Assembly: GCA_902594145.1 (NCBI GenBank)
Contig: CACJLA010000001.1
Span: 62,001 to 126,000 of the forward strand
From: an uncultured Alphaproteobacteria bacterium
Lineage (GTDB): Bacteria > Pseudomonadota > Alphaproteobacteria > HIMB59
Direction of reading: 5' to 3'
Length of the DNA: 64,000 bases
In this document: positions 53,259 through 63,128 of the stretch, one piece after another
Position numbering within the stretch: the stretch's first letter is position 1
How the letters are laid out: the number at the start of each line of letters is the position of its first letter
Translations under genes and position numbers: made by a program
The notes under the pieces: generated by a model
Database searches by the model: none
What the model saw: the letters and a program-made list of their open reading frames with translations, nothing else
What the model was told of the DNA's origin: nothing

Positions 53259-53884
53259 GAAAAAAAGTCATTGGGCTTATTGACGGTCAATCTGGAAATA
53301 TTGGATCAATAAATAAGGCAATCAAAGAAATAATAAAAGGAAGACCTTACCAGTTAAAAATAATTAGAGGTGAATTTGACTACTCTTTATTTAATAAAAT
53401 CATTTTACCTGGCCAAGGCGCCTATGCTACTCTTATTTCAAACTTAAAAAAATTAAAAATTTATAAACCCTTAAAAAAATATTTAGAAAATAATTGCTCA
53501 TACTTAGGTATTTGTGTTGGTATGCAAATTTTATCTGACCAGGGACATGAGGATAAGACTACAAGAGGATTAGGTATAATATCTGGGGAGATTAAAAAAT
53601 TTAAAAGTAAGAAGTTAATTATCCCACATATGGGTTGGAATTCTATAAGTTTGAATAAAGAAGACCCAATCATTACAAATAATCTTGATAATAAGGACTT
53701 CTACTTTGTTCATAGTTACATTTTTCAAAATATTAAAAAATCAAATGTCTTAGCAAATACTCATTACGGTAAAAAATTTCCTTCCATAATTAAAAAAGGA
53801 AATATTTATGGTGTTCAATTTCATCCCGAGAAAAGCCATAAATATGGACTTAATTTGATTAAAAATTATATTTTGAAATCATGA
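53255..53884 (+). CDS. hisH: imidazole glycerol phosphate synthase glutaminase subunit HisH
   Basis: HisH is the class I glutaminase that supplies ammonia to HisF. The 209-residue protein has the nucleophile loop YLGICVGMQIL with its cysteine, and the catalytic HPEKS triad end (GVQFHPEKSHKYG). It also shows LPGQGAYATL near the start. It begins with an ordinary ATG-equivalent (TTG) overlapping hisB. Channelled with HisF, encoded two genes on. Confidence 0.96.
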   Translation: MRKKVIGLIDGQSGNIGSINKAIKEIIKGRPYQLKIIRGEFDYSLFNKIILPGQGAYATLISNLKKLKIYKPLKKYLENNCSYLGICVGMQILSDQGHEDKTTRGLGIISGEIKKFKSKKLIIPHMGWNSISLNKEDPIITNNLDNKDFYFVHSYIFQNIKKSNVLANTHYGKKFPSIIKKGNIYGVQFHPEKSHKYGLNLIKNYILKS

Positions 53885-54591
53885 ATATTTTTCCGGCAAT
53901 TGATATCATAGAAGGTAAATGCGTTCGTTTGACCAAAGGTGTTTTGAGCAATAAAACTACTTACGAAAATTCACCGGTTGAAATGGCTAAAATTTATCAA
54001 GATGCTGGTTTCAGCACAATACACGTAGTTGATTTGGATGCTACTTTAGGAAAAGGCAATAACAATCAGGCACTAGATCTAATAAGAAAAAAAATTGATA
54101 TAAAAATTGAAGTAGCTGGAGGTATAAGAAGCAAAGAAGCTATAAATGATAAAATTAATCAAGGTTTTGATACAATAGTAATCGGCACCTATGCAATTAA
54201 AAACATTTATGATGTTTTAGATTTTAAAGATAGTTTAATAAAAAAACTATCTATCGCACTTGATATAAAAGACAATCAAATAGTATCTCATGGATGGCAA
54301 CAAACGAACAAGCAATCACTTGAGGAAATTGTAGACAAGTATAATGATCGACCTATTCATTCTTACTTTGTCACCGATGTTGCTAACGATGGAATGTTAT
54401 CTGGCTTAAATATGAAAACCTTTAGTTCTATTAAACAATTAACCAACAAACACATTACCATCGGCGGCGGAGTAAAAGACCTCAACGATCTCGAGCTCAG
54501 TAAAATTAATGGTTTCAATAATGTCGTTGTAGGCAAGGCAATATATGAAAATAAAATTACTTTAGAAAGTTTGGTCCAACTTAATGCTTAA
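53881..54591 (+). CDS. hisA: phosphoribosylformimino-AICAR phosphate isomerase
   Basis: HisA opens the ribose of ProFAR (Amadori rearrangement). The 236-residue TIM barrel shows AIDIIEGKCVRLTKG with the catalytic Asp, VAGGIRSKEA, GTYAIKN, and TDVANDGMLSGLN with the second catalytic Asp, then TIGGGVKDLNDL. It overlaps hisH by four bases and hisF by eight. Confidence 0.96.
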   Translation: MNIFPAIDIIEGKCVRLTKGVLSNKTTYENSPVEMAKIYQDAGFSTIHVVDLDATLGKGNNNQALDLIRKKIDIKIEVAGGIRSKEAINDKINQGFDTIVIGTYAIKNIYDVLDFKDSLIKKLSIALDIKDNQIVSHGWQQTNKQSLEEIVDKYNDRPIHSYFVTDVANDGMLSGLNMKTFSSIKQLTNKHITIGGGVKDLNDLELSKINGFNNVVVGKAIYENKITLESLVQLNA

Positions 54592-55336
54592 AACTAGAAT
54601 AATTCCATGTCTCGACGTCATAAAAAATAAAGTAGTTAAGGGTGTCAATTTCAAAAACATTAAAGTCATGGGTAATGCCGTAGAAATGGCAAGGTATTAT
54701 TCTTTATCTGGGGCTGACGAGTTATGTATGCTAGATATAAATGCATCTTACCAAAATAGAAAAACATTTATCAAAACTGTTGAGGCAATTGCTAAGGTAA
54801 TTAATATTCCCTTAACCGTTGGTGGTGGTATTTCAGTTTTGGATGACATAACAGATTTACTCAATTCAGGGGCAGATAAAGTATCAATTAATTCAGCTGC
54901 TGTAAAAAATCCTAAATTAATTCGACAAGCCTCGCTAAAACATGGCTCCCAATGTATTGTTGTTGCAATTGATGGCAAAAGACATGAAAATAAAATGAAA
55001 GTGGTGGTTAAAGGTGGACGAGAAATTACAAAAAAAGAACTTATCGCTTGGGCAAAACAAGTTCAGTCTTTAGGTGCAGGAGAAATATTAATGACATCAA
55101 TGGATACAGATGGTGTTCAAAACGGATTTGATAGTAGTATGCTAAAAAAAGTAACCAGTAATGTAACTATTCCTGTCATAGCAAGTGGTGGCGTTGGAAA
55201 CCTAGAGCATTTTTATTTAGGGCATTTAACAAAATCTACTGGTTTACTGGCTGCGAGTGTGTTTCACTCAGGAAAATATAAAATTCAGTCTGTAAAAAAA
55301 TATTTAAAAAATAAAGGTGTACCTGTGAGACTATGA
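54584..55336 (+). CDS. hisF: imidazole glycerol phosphate synthase cyclase subunit HisF
   Basis: HisF uses HisH-derived ammonia to close the imidazole ring and release AICAR, which feeds purine synthesis via PurH. The 250-residue barrel shows IIPCLDVIKNKVVKGVNF with catalytic Asp11, LTVGGGISVLDDI, GADKVSINSAA, and the second catalytic Asp in LMTSMDTDGVQNGFD, then IASGGVGNLEHF. The order of hisB-H-A-F is standard; hisE, which often follows hisF, is not present in the window. Confidence 0.97.
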   Translation: MLKTRIIPCLDVIKNKVVKGVNFKNIKVMGNAVEMARYYSLSGADELCMLDINASYQNRKTFIKTVEAIAKVINIPLTVGGGISVLDDITDLLNSGADKVSINSAAVKNPKLIRQASLKHGSQCIVVAIDGKRHENKMKVVVKGGREITKKELIAWAKQVQSLGAGEILMTSMDTDGVQNGFDSSMLKKVTSNVTIPVIASGGVGNLEHFYLGHLTKSTGLLAASVFHSGKYKIQSVKKYLKNKGVPVRL

Positions 55337-55668
55337 ACTATGATAAGGAAAACATTTTTGCAAAAATATTAAACGGACAAATACCATGTGATAAAGTTTT
55401 TGAAAATGACTATGCGCTCTCATTCAAAGATATCAACCCAAAAGCAAAAACACATCTTCTAATAATTACTAAAGAACCATTCATTGATATATCTGACTTT
55501 CTACAAAATGCTGATAAACTTTATCAAAGTAAATTTTGGGAGTCTGTTGACGAGATTATAAATAACTTGGGATTAAGAGATAAAGGGTTTCAAATTAAAA
55601 CCCACAAAGGTAAAGATGGTGGTCAAGAGGTATTCCATTTTCATCTTCATTTGTTAGCAGATAATTAA
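55333..55668 (+). CDS. HIT family nucleotide hydrolase (HinT-like)
   Basis: This 111-residue protein has FAKILNGQIPCDKVFENDY, AFKDINPKAKTHLL-like sequence (LSFKDINPKAKTHLL) and the histidine triad HFHLHLL at the C-terminus. HinT-like enzymes hydrolyse nucleoside phosphoramidates and adenylylated lysine. The start overlaps the hisF stop by four bases, so it is expressed with the histidine genes, as in other alphaproteobacteria where it takes part in no known histidine step. It ends one base before the convergent BON gene. Confidence 0.92.
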   Translation: MNYDKENIFAKILNGQIPCDKVFENDYALSFKDINPKAKTHLLIITKEPFIDISDFLQNADKLYQSKFWESVDEIINNLGLRDKGFQIKTHKGKDGGQEVFHFHLHLLADN

Positions 55669-56232
55669 CTACCTATTTTGAATGTAATTAACAATATCTA
55701 AAACACCTTTTATATTTTTAGCATGATCAATCACTCTGTTGATTTCTTGTTCATTGCTAGAGACACCAAACAGATAAACAATTTGCTTTTGTACTTCAAA
55801 ATCATACTTAAACTTTTTTACGTTGGAGTCAGTAAATATCTTTGTATAAAGTTGAGTGCTGATAAACTTATCTTTTGCAATGTCGTCAAGTCCATAACCA
55901 GTATCAATAGATATCTCATTTAGTACTTCTGTAACACCTTCTTGCTGCCATGCTATTCTTACTGCTTCTAATCTCATATCACCATAAGGTACGACACCTG
56001 TGAGCAAAACTTTACCTAACTCAACTTCTACATCAATTTTAGTAAATAATGTTGCATCATATGAAAAGTATTTTTCTTTAATTCCAAGTTTAATAGTTGC
56101 ATCATCCCAGCTTTCACTAAATGTTTTCTCATCTTCATTTTCTTTTATCAAGGTCTTAGCACCTGAGGTGATAAGGGTTGGGCCACAACCAATAAAAAAT
56201 AAAGATAGCAAGATTGTAAATTTTTTAATCAT
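55669..56232 (-). CDS. BON-domain lipoprotein
   Basis: This 187-residue protein has a lipoprotein signal peptide with the lipobox FIGC (Cys16). The mature part has two BON-like domains (ATLFTKIDVEVELGKVLLTGVV and YKIFTDSNVKKFKYDFEV-like segments with the G-x-V-x-L-x-G-x-V pattern). This is the layout of DolP/OsmY-type envelope-quality proteins that maintain outer-membrane integrity. It overlaps the start-side gene rsmI by eight bases and shares its operon, an arrangement common in proteobacteria, although yraN is missing here. Confidence 0.85.
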   Translation of the reverse strand: MIKKFTILLSLFFIGCGPTLITSGAKTLIKENEDEKTFSESWDDATIKLGIKEKYFSYDATLFTKIDVEVELGKVLLTGVVPYGDMRLEAVRIAWQQEGVTEVLNEISIDTGYGLDDIAKDKFISTQLYTKIFTDSNVKKFKYDFEVQKQIVYLFGVSSNEQEINRVIDHAKNIKGVLDIVNYIQNR

Positions 56233-57043
56233 TCTTTAAACTTATTGATAATTTATAAAAATCATTTCTTGATATTCTATACTTACTTTTAGCTAGTTGA
56301 TAAGCCTTTTTTACGCCTACTTTATCAATTATTGCTAATATTTCTTTTTTATCATAATCATTGACCTCAGTATTCTCTTTTTCAATATTCACAGCCAGAA
56401 CAAGCTCGCCCCTGATCCTAGAATAATCAAAATCTGCATAATTTTTGTTATCAATAAATATTCTTTCCTCATATACTTTTGTTAATTCTTTAAGTATTAC
56501 AATATCAAATGATTTGGAAATAGAGGCAATCGAATTAACATCTTTTTGTAATTGTTGTTTGGTAGAATAAATAATTAAATTATTAAAATTATTTTCTAAA
56601 AGAATTTTGTCTTTTTGTTCTTTTTTTTTGGGTAGAAAACCAATAAAAGTAAATTTTTTTTTATTTAGAAAGCCACTTAATTGAATACCTAAGATAACCG
56701 CACTGGCTCCAGGTATTGAATATACTTTAATTCGTTTTTTAAATAAAAAATTTACTAGTTGATTACCTGGGTCAGATATCAAAGGAGAGCCAGAGTCAGA
56801 TATTAGTGATACAACTTTGTTAGAATTTATAAATTTTAGTATGTGATCTTTCTTTCTATGAAAGTCATGGTCAGTATATTTTGACAAAGATGTTTTTATC
56901 TCATATCTTTTTAAAAGTTTTTTACTATTTGTAGTATTTTCACACAGAATCAAATCAGAATTTTTTAAAATATTTATAGCTCTTATTGTGATATCATCTA
57001 AATTTCCTATGGGAGTAGAAACTAAATAAAAACCTGAATTCAT
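56225..57043 (-). CDS. rsmI: 16S rRNA (cytidine-1402-2'-O)-methyltransferase
   Basis: RsmI 2'-O-methylates C1402 in the decoding centre. The 272-residue SAM-dependent tetrapyrrole-methylase-fold protein has YLVSTPIGNLDDITIRAI at the start, CENTTNSKKLL, the SDSGSPLISDPG loop and YSIPGASAVI. Its ATG abuts the ATG of the divergent lipoprotein gene with no bases between. The stop overlaps the BON gene by eight bases. Confidence 0.96.
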   Translation of the reverse strand: MNSGFYLVSTPIGNLDDITIRAINILKNSDLILCENTTNSKKLLKRYEIKTSLSKYTDHDFHRKKDHILKFINSNKVVSLISDSGSPLISDPGNQLVNFLFKKRIKVYSIPGASAVILGIQLSGFLNKKKFTFIGFLPKKKEQKDKILLENNFNNLIIYSTKQQLQKDVNSIASISKSFDIVILKELTKVYEERIFIDNKNYADFDYSRIRGELVLAVNIEKENTEVNDYDKKEILAIIDKVGVKKAYQLAKSKYRISRNDFYKLSISLKND

Positions 57044-58120
57044 ATGATTTTTTTCAAAAATATAATTATACTATTTACATTAATATCATTTTTTAGTTGT
57101 GCCCCAACTACAATCGAAAAAAAACAACCTATTGAAAAAGTATCAGAAAAAATTGAAGAAATAGAAATCACTGATAGAAAAGTAGAGGAAACAAAGAGGG
57201 CAGAGACAATTAAAAAACCTTTAAAACCAGAGGATAAATTGATTAATTTTAATAATATTGAAAAAATAATCGTTTTTTTATCAGAGGACAAAATTTTAAC
57301 ATCGTTATTTTATGAGGTTTTTTTAAAGGAAATCAAAAGTTTCTCAAATATTAAAAAAGTTGATTTTATTTATTCTATCGAAGAAATTCAAAATCAACTC
57401 GACAACACTCTCATAATAGGTCCTACTAATTCAAAAGATTTATTTTATTTACCAAATAAACTTGGAAAAAATACCTTTGTAATTTCCTTATCTAATGATT
57501 ATTCAGTTATGAATAAGTATGCAGATAATGAAATTATTTTTGTATCTAGCAGTCCATATCACCATATCGAAATACTTGGTGATTATATAATGTCATCAAA
57601 CTCTTTGGGAGTTCTATATAAGCAAAATGAATATGGATTAAAATTATTTAAATATTTTAAACAAACTTATCCTCTAAAATATATTAAATCGACTCCTTTT
57701 GGAGATAGTGCAGTAGATTTAGAGTTATCGGTAAATTTGATGGGAGATCTTAACACCTACGATAATATAATTATAATTGATGACAGTTTTAGTTATAAGG
57801 ATTTAGTTGGATATTTAGCAACTGAGGATGGAACCTACCCTCTTGAGAAGGTTTATCTAATTGATAACTTTTTAGAACAAAGGATAAATTTAGAAAACTA
57901 TTATAAGCCTATTAATAGGACATTCTTGAAAAATATTAATATTGTCAATATGGTTGAACCACATCGAGAATTCTTCTTCAAAACTTCAGTGAAAATATCA
58001 TTGTCTATTGTTAACCAGATTTTAGAAAATAATTTTTTACCAAGTACTATTAATCATGAACATTTTGGAGAGTTGTCCATAGATAATTTGATGCTTAATT
58101 ATCCAGTAATATTTGAGTAG
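57044..58120 (+). CDS. LpoA-like (penicillin-binding protein activator) lipoprotein
   Basis: This 358-residue protein has a lipoprotein signal peptide with lipobox FFSC (Cys19), a charged linker of about 50 residues (EKVSEKIEEIEITDRKVEE) and a periplasmic-binding-protein-like domain. It contains IVFLSEDKILTSLFYEVFL, LIIGPTNSKDLFYLPN, and VFVSSSPYHH-like segments of the LpoA C-terminal fold. LpoA activates PBP1A. The N-terminal TPR-like domain of E. coli LpoA is missing, as is usual in alphaproteobacteria. It lies divergent from rsmI, in the position known from alphaproteobacteria. The 3' end overlaps the convergent rdgB by 26 bases. Confidence 0.75.
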   Translation: MIFFKNIIILFTLISFFSCAPTTIEKKQPIEKVSEKIEEIEITDRKVEETKRAETIKKPLKPEDKLINFNNIEKIIVFLSEDKILTSLFYEVFLKEIKSFSNIKKVDFIYSIEEIQNQLDNTLIIGPTNSKDLFYLPNKLGKNTFVISLSNDYSVMNKYADNEIIFVSSSPYHHIEILGDYIMSSNSLGVLYKQNEYGLKLFKYFKQTYPLKYIKSTPFGDSAVDLELSVNLMGDLNTYDNIIIIDDSFSYKDLVGYLATEDGTYPLEKVYLIDNFLEQRINLENYYKPINRTFLKNINIVNMVEPHREFFFKTSVKISLSIVNQILENNFLPSTINHEHFGELSIDNLMLNYPVIFE

Positions 58121-58694
58121 ACAATTTTTCGAAAGCTTTATACCTGTGTGAATTTAATAACTTTTGGCTTTTTTCCATTTCAGCAAAAGTTTTATCACTA
58201 TATTTTGGTATAAAGTAAGGATCATATCCAAAACCATTAACTCCCCTTTTTTCTTTTATAACAAAACCTGGAATACTGCCAGAAACATTATATTTTTCTC
58301 TCTTTCCTAATACACAAATAGAACAAAAAAATGATGAGGCAATATAATTTAAGTTTCCAAACTTACTAAAAATAAAATCAATAACCTTTTGCTCACCACC
58401 CATCTTCTTTGCTTCTCTTGCTGTATTTATGCCAGGATAATTTTTCAAGTCGTTTACGATAAATCCACTATCATCACACAACACAAGAAAATTAGTTTTC
58501 TCTAAAAAATATCTTGATTTAATTTCAGCATTCTTGCCAAAGGTTTTACCATCTTCTATAGGTTCACCGATATCTTTGAAATCGTTGAGATCATAAATCT
58601 GAAAATTTTCAAATAAACAAAAGTGTTCAATGTAAAAAATAAATTCTTGTAATTTGCCAGCATTGCTAGTGCCGAGTAATAAACTATTTTTCAA
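58095..58694 (-). CDS. rdgB: XTP/dITP pyrophosphatase (RdgB/HAM1)
   Basis: RdgB removes deaminated purine triphosphates from the nucleotide pool. From TTG 58694 the protein is 199 residues, standard for the family, and begins MKNSLLLGTSNAGKLQEF. Motifs: TSNAGKLQEF, LCDDSGFIVNDL with metal-binding acids, YPGINTAREAKKMGG and GFGYDPYFIPKYS-DKTFAEM, followed by SHRYKAFEKL. The frame is open further upstream inside rph, but that would add a non-family extension. The TTG overlaps the rph stop by 11 bases. Confidence 0.95.
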   Translation of the reverse strand: MKNSLLLGTSNAGKLQEFIFYIEHFCLFENFQIYDLNDFKDIGEPIEDGKTFGKNAEIKSRYFLEKTNFLVLCDDSGFIVNDLKNYPGINTAREAKKMGGEQKVIDFIFSKFGNLNYIASSFFCSICVLGKREKYNVSGSIPGFVIKEKRGVNGFGYDPYFIPKYSDKTFAEMEKSQKLLNSHRYKAFEKLSTQILLDN

Positions 58695-59409
58695 TTGCTG
58701 AGTTTTGAATATTAAAAATCTCTGGCATTGAATTTTCAACAAGTTCAATAAAATCCATAATAGTTTTTTTACTAAATTTAGCTTCTTCGCCAGTAGACTG
58801 AAACTCGATAAATTGTCCGTCATCTGCCATTACAACATTACAATCTACTTCAGCCCCAGAGTCTTCAATATAATTTAAATCAATACAAGGTGTTCCTTTA
58901 ACCACACCAACTGAAATAGCTGCAACTTGATTTACAATAATCGCTTTCGAAAGATTATATTTATTTTTAAATTCATTTACAGATCGAACAAGACTAACAT
59001 ATCCACCAATTATTGACGCAGTCCTTGTGCCACCATCGGCACTAATAACATCACAATCAATTTTTATAGTTTTTTCACCAAGTATATCCAAATTAACAGC
59101 GCATCTTAAACTTCTTCCAATAAGTCTTTGGATTTCTTGTGTTCTTCCAGACTGCCTCCCTTTTGCTGCCTCCCTGTCCATTCTTTCAGATGTAGAAGAG
59201 GGCAACATTCCATATTCTGCTGTTAACCACCCTTTTCCAGAATTTCTTAAAAAGCCAGGAACCCTATCTTCAATGATAGCGGAACAGCAGACATGGGTGT
59301 CACCTAATTTTACCATACATGATGATTGATTATTGGGCTGAAATTCTGGGATGATTTCTAAATTTCTAATTTTAGAAAGCTCCCTATCATTTCTTGAATA
59401 TCCAGACAT
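58684..59409 (-). CDS. rph: ribonuclease PH
   Basis: RNase PH is a phosphorolytic exoribonuclease that trims tRNA 3' ends. The 241-residue protein has MSGYSRNDRELSKIRNLEI, GWLTAEYGMLPSSTSERMDRE, GRTQEIQRLIGRSLR, and DVISADGGTRTASI with catalytic residues. The operon rph-rdgB lies divergent from hrcA across 41 bases, the typical alphaproteobacterial arrangement. Confidence 0.97.
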   Translation of the reverse strand: MSGYSRNDRELSKIRNLEIIPEFQPNNQSSCMVKLGDTHVCCSAIIEDRVPGFLRNSGKGWLTAEYGMLPSSTSERMDREAAKGRQSGRTQEIQRLIGRSLRCAVNLDILGEKTIKIDCDVISADGGTRTASIIGGYVSLVRSVNEFKNKYNLSKAIIVNQVAAISVGVVKGTPCIDLNYIEDSGAEVDCNVVMADDGQFIEFQSTGEEAKFSKKTIMDFIELVENSMPEIFNIQNSAIEK

Positions 59410-59450
59410 TTATATTTTATAATTTTAAGTTATAAGATTAATAAAGATTA

Positions 59451-60473
59451 ATGAATAAAAAAATTACTGATATTGGAGCAAGGTCAAAGTCTATATTTAA
59501 GTCACTTGTAGAAAGTTATTTAAAGACCGGAGAGCCTATGGGCTCGAAATTGTTAAGCTCAAAAATTTCTTACAGACTTTCACCTGCCACTATCAGAAAT
59601 GTTTTAAATGAAATAAATTTTCATGGACTGATACAAAAAGGACATTTTTCTGCGGGTAGTATACCAACAGATTTAGGCCTACAATTTTATACACATGCTC
59701 TTTTAGAGCCAGGCGAAATTAGTAAAAGCGAAAGAGAGATAATTGAGAAATCATCTAAAACAAATAATCTTTTAAATGAACATGAGTTGATTACTAATAC
59801 TTTGAATGGATTATCAAAACAAGCTAGCCTTGTAATTAATAATGAAAAATTGACAAAAATTAGAAAAATTGACTTCCACAAAATTGACAATCATAAAGTT
59901 ATATTCATTATTGAGCACGATGATGGTTATACATCAAATAGATTAGTAGAAATTAATGAAAACATTCAAATCGAAGATTTGAATAGTATTGGAAATTTTA
60001 TTAATAAATTTCCCAAAGCTATGACACCTCAGGAAATACAAAATAATATAAAAATTTTTATCAAATCTGCCAAAAATCAAATTAGTAACACATCAAAAAA
60101 ATTACTCCTCAATGGTATAAAAATTGAAAGATCTCAAAATTCAGAGACATTCTTTGTAAGAGGGCTACCAAACTTAATTAAAAATAATATAGATACAGAC
60201 CTTGACAGCATCAATGAACTCTTGAGTGACATAGAAACAGGTAAAATGGCCAATAAAATGATTAAGGCCTTGAAAAAGTCCAAAGGAGTACAAATATTTA
60301 TTGGTAGCAACACAAATTTTTTTAATAATACTAATCTATCTATGATTTTATCAAATTATAAAACTAAAAATGGACTTACTGGTGCTATTGGTGTAATAGG
60401 TCCAAAAAGAATTGATTATCAGCGCATTGTTCCTATTGTAAGTTACATGTCTGAGACAATTTCTAAAAAATAG
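59451..60473 (+). CDS. hrcA: heat-inducible transcription repressor HrcA
   Basis: HrcA represses heat-shock genes by binding CIRCE and depends on GroEL. The 340-residue protein has the N-terminal winged helix SKSIFKSLVESYLKTGEP with GSKLLSSKISYRLSPATIRNVLNEI, the HIPTD-like GHFSAGSIPTDLGLQFY hinge, and the C-terminal GAIGVIGPKRIDYQRIVPIV. It is first in hrcA-grpE, ten bases before grpE. I found no CIRCE element near hrcA, grpE or dnaK. Confidence 0.95.
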   Translation: MNKKITDIGARSKSIFKSLVESYLKTGEPMGSKLLSSKISYRLSPATIRNVLNEINFHGLIQKGHFSAGSIPTDLGLQFYTHALLEPGEISKSEREIIEKSSKTNNLLNEHELITNTLNGLSKQASLVINNEKLTKIRKIDFHKIDNHKVIFIIEHDDGYTSNRLVEINENIQIEDLNSIGNFINKFPKAMTPQEIQNNIKIFIKSAKNQISNTSKKLLLNGIKIERSQNSETFFVRGLPNLIKNNIDTDLDSINELLSDIETGKMANKMIKALKKSKGVQIFIGSNTNFFNNTNLSMILSNYKTKNGLTGAIGVIGPKRIDYQRIVPIVSYMSETISKK

Positions 60474-60483
60474 AAGGACTATA

Positions 60484-61107
60484 ATGGAAGAAGAAAAAGA
60501 ACACAAAGATCAAACTCAGTCAGAAGAGGAAATATTAGATAATACAGAAGCTGCTGAGTCTGAGGTAGAAGAAAAATCTGAAACAGCTGAAGAAATTATT
60601 CAAAAACTTAATGAAGAAATTGAAGGTTTAAAAGATCAAAGGTTAAGAGCAGTAGCTGAACTAGAAAATTTTAGAAAAAGAGCAGAAAAAGAACAGTCAG
60701 ATGCACTAAAATATGGAATAGCTAATTTTGCAAAAGAGATAATTAATATTGGAGATAATATTGAAAGAGCAAAATCTAGTATTTCAGATGATGTTAAGTC
60801 CAATAATAGTATTAAGTCTGTTGTGGAGGGTTTAGATTTGATCGCTCAATCTACATTAAGCACGTTTGAAAAAATTGGTATTAAGAAAATCGAGAGTCTT
60901 AATGAGAAATTTGATCACAATTTACATCAAGCTATGTTGGAGATTGAAAAAAATGACTGTGAACCTGGTACTATTGTCCAAGAACTGATACCTGGATACA
61001 CCTTACATGATAGATTGTTGAGGCCAGCAATGGTTGGTGTTTCTAAAAAACCTCAAGAAAATCAAGGCGAAAAAGACACTAAAGAAGAAGAACAATCTGA
61101 AAAGTAA
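60484..61107 (+). CDS. grpE: nucleotide exchange factor GrpE
   Basis: GrpE releases ADP from DnaK. The 207-residue protein has an acidic disordered head (residues 1-38), a long coiled-coil (EIIQKLNEEIEGLKDQRLRA, then AELENFRKRAEKE) and the C-terminal beta domain ending GYTLHDRLLRPAMVGVSK. It follows hrcA by 10 bases and dnaK lies 89 bases downstream under its own promoter. Confidence 0.96.
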   Translation: MEEEKEHKDQTQSEEEILDNTEAAESEVEEKSETAEEIIQKLNEEIEGLKDQRLRAVAELENFRKRAEKEQSDALKYGIANFAKEIINIGDNIERAKSSISDDVKSNNSIKSVVEGLDLIAQSTLSTFEKIGIKKIESLNEKFDHNLHQAMLEIEKNDCEPGTIVQELIPGYTLHDRLLRPAMVGVSKKPQENQGEKDTKEEEQSEK

Positions 61108-61130
61108 TATAATTCAACACTTTTAATGCC

Positions 61131-61159
61131 CTTGAATTAAGCAAGTATTAACCCATATA
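61131..61159 (+). promoter_or_regulatory. RpoH (sigma-32) type promoter of dnaK
   Basis: CTTGAA (61131-61136) and CCCATATA (61152-61159) with a 15-base spacer match the heat-shock consensus CTTGAA-N-CCCATNT. The dnaK ATG lies 38 bases downstream with TAGGAA as ribosome binding site. No CIRCE palindrome is present in the 89-base gap. Confidence 0.75.
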
Positions 61160-61196
61160 AATAGAAGATTATTTATTTTTAAAGTAGGAACACAAA

Positions 61197-63128
61197 ATGG
61201 CTAAAGTTATTGGAATTGATTTAGGTACCACAAACTCTTGTGTGGCAATTATGGATGGTAAGAATCCAAAAGTAATAGAGAATTCTGAAGGTGCTAGAAC
61301 AACTCCTTCTGTTGTAGCTTTCACAGAAAGTGAAAAGTTAATTGGTCAATCAGCAAAAAGACAAGCTGTTACCAATCCGGAAAATACATTATATGCAGTA
61401 AAAAGATTTATAGGCCGAAGTTTTGAAGACGACACTGTTCAAAAGGATTTAGGCTTATCTCCTTTTAAGATTATCAAAGGTAATAACGGAGATGCATGGG
61501 TTGAAGCACAGGGTGAAAAATATAGTCCTAGCCAAATCTCTGCTTTCATTCTTCAAAAAATGAAAGAAACAGCTGAGTCTTATACTGGGGAAACAATTAC
61601 TCAAGCGGTAATAACCGTTCCGGCTTACTTTAATGATGCACAAAGACAAGCAACAAAAGATGCTGGTAAAATAGCTGGTCTAGAAGTTCTAAGAATTATT
61701 AATGAACCAACAGCTGCTTCACTAGCATATGGATTAGATAAAAAACAATCAGGTACAGTAGTTGTCTACGATTTAGGTGGTGGTACTTTTGATGTATCAA
61801 TTCTAGAAGTAGGAGATGGTGTGTTTGAGGTTAAGTCCACTAATGGTGACACCCACTTAGGTGGAGAGGATTTTGATTTAAGGATAATTGATTTCTTAGC
61901 TAGTGAATTTAAAAAAGAGCAAGGTATAGACTTAAAAAATGATAAATTAGCATTACAACGTTTAAAAGAGGCAGCTGAAAAAGCAAAGATCGAACTTTCA
62001 AGTTCTACACAAACAGATGTTAACTTGCCTTTTGTTACAGCAGATCAATCTGGACCTAAACACTTAAATGTAAAATTAACAAGAGCTAAACTTGAAGAGC
62101 TGGTTGATGACCTTCTTCAGAGCACCATTGAACCTTGTAAAAAAGCTTTAAGTGATGCAGGCCTTTCAGCAAGCGATATTAATGATGTGATCTTAGTTGG
62201 TGGAATGACAAGAATGCCTAAGGTAACTGAAATTGTTAAGAACTTTTTTGGTAAAGACCCAAGTAAAGGTGTTAACCCCGATGAGGTTGTAGCCATGGGT
62301 GCTGCAATCCAAGCAGGTGTTCTTCAAGGTGATGTAAAAGATGTATTACTTTTAGATGTAACACCACTTTCACTTGGCATTGAAACATTAGGAGGAGTAT
62401 TCACCAAGTTAATCGAGAGAAATACTACTGTTCCAACAAAAAAAAGTCAGGTCTTTTCTACTGCAGAGGATAATCAAAATGCAGTTACTATAAGGGTTTT
62501 CCAAGGTGAAAGAGAAATGGCTGCTGATAATAAGCTTCTCGGTCAATTTGATCTAGTTGGCATACCCCCAGCGCCAAGAGGAACTCCTCAAATTGAAGTA
62601 ACATTTGACATCGATGCCAATGGTATTGTCAATGTGTCTGCAAAAGATAAATCCACAGGAAAAGAACAGCAGATTAAAATTCAAGCATCCGGAGGTTTGT
62701 CAGATGAAGAGATCGACAAAATGGTAAAAGATGCAGAGGCTAATGCAGAAACAGATAAGAAAAAAAGAGAAGAAGTTGATGTTAAAAACCAAGCAGACAG
62801 TTTAGTTTTCCAAGTTGAAAAGAATATCAAAGAGCATGGTGATAAAATAAGTCCTGAAGATAAGTCTAAGATAGAAGCCGACTTGAAAGATTTAAAAGAG
62901 GCTCTTGAAAAAAATGATTCTGAAATTATAAAGCAAAAAACACAAGATCTTACTCAATCATCTATGAAGATGGGTGAAGCGATGTACAAAGATCAGCAAT
63001 CAACTGAAGCAACTGGTGCAGAACAACCACAGCAAGAAAATAAATCTGATGAAAATAAAAACGAAGATGATGTTATTGATGCTGATTATGAAGAAGTAGA
63101 CGACGATAAAAAAGCAAGCGGACAGTAA
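61197..63128 (+). CDS. dnaK: chaperone DnaK (Hsp70)
   Basis: DnaK binds unfolded segments in an ATP cycle run by DnaJ and GrpE. The 643-residue protein has the phosphate-1 loop [18 protein letters not shown]-type VKRFIGRSF, the phosphate-2 loop [18 protein letters not shown], adenosine motif [13 protein letters not shown], the interdomain linker [19 protein letters not shown] and the C-terminal acidic tail with [12 protein letters not shown]. It is a standard, complete proteobacterial DnaK. Confidence 0.98.
   Translation: MAKVIGIDLGTTNSCVAIMDGKNPKVIENSEGARTTPSVVAFTESEKLIGQSAKRQAVTNPENTLYAVKRFIGRSFEDDTVQKDLGLSPFKIIKGNNGDAWVEAQGEKYSPSQISAFILQKMKETAESYTGETITQAVITVPAYFNDAQRQATKDAGKIAGLEVLRIINEPTAASLAYGLDKKQSGTVVVYDLGGGTFDVSILEVGDGVFEVKSTNGDTHLGGEDFDLRIIDFLASEFKKEQGIDLKNDKLALQRLKEAAEKAKIELSSSTQTDVNLPFVTADQSGPKHLNVKLTRAKLEELVDDLLQSTIEPCKKALSDAGLSASDINDVILVGGMTRMPKVTEIVKNFFGKDPSKGVNPDEVVAMGAAIQAGVLQGDVKDVLLLDVTPLSLGIETLGGVFTKLIERNTTVPTKKSQVFSTAEDNQNAVTIRVFQGEREMAADNKLLGQFDLVGIPPAPRGTPQIEVTFDIDANGIVNVSAKDKSTGKEQQIKIQASGGLSDEEIDKMVKDAEANAETDKKKREEVDVKNQADSLVFQVEKNIKEHGDKISPEDKSKIEADLKDLKEALEKNDSEIIKQKTQDLTQSSMKMGEAMYKDQQSTEATGAEQPQQENKSDENKNEDDVIDADYEEVDDDKKASGQ

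Noticed and set aside
61108..61196. CIRCE element before dnaK.
   Set aside because: The TTAGCACTC-N9-GAGTGCTAA pattern is not found here or near hrcA and grpE.
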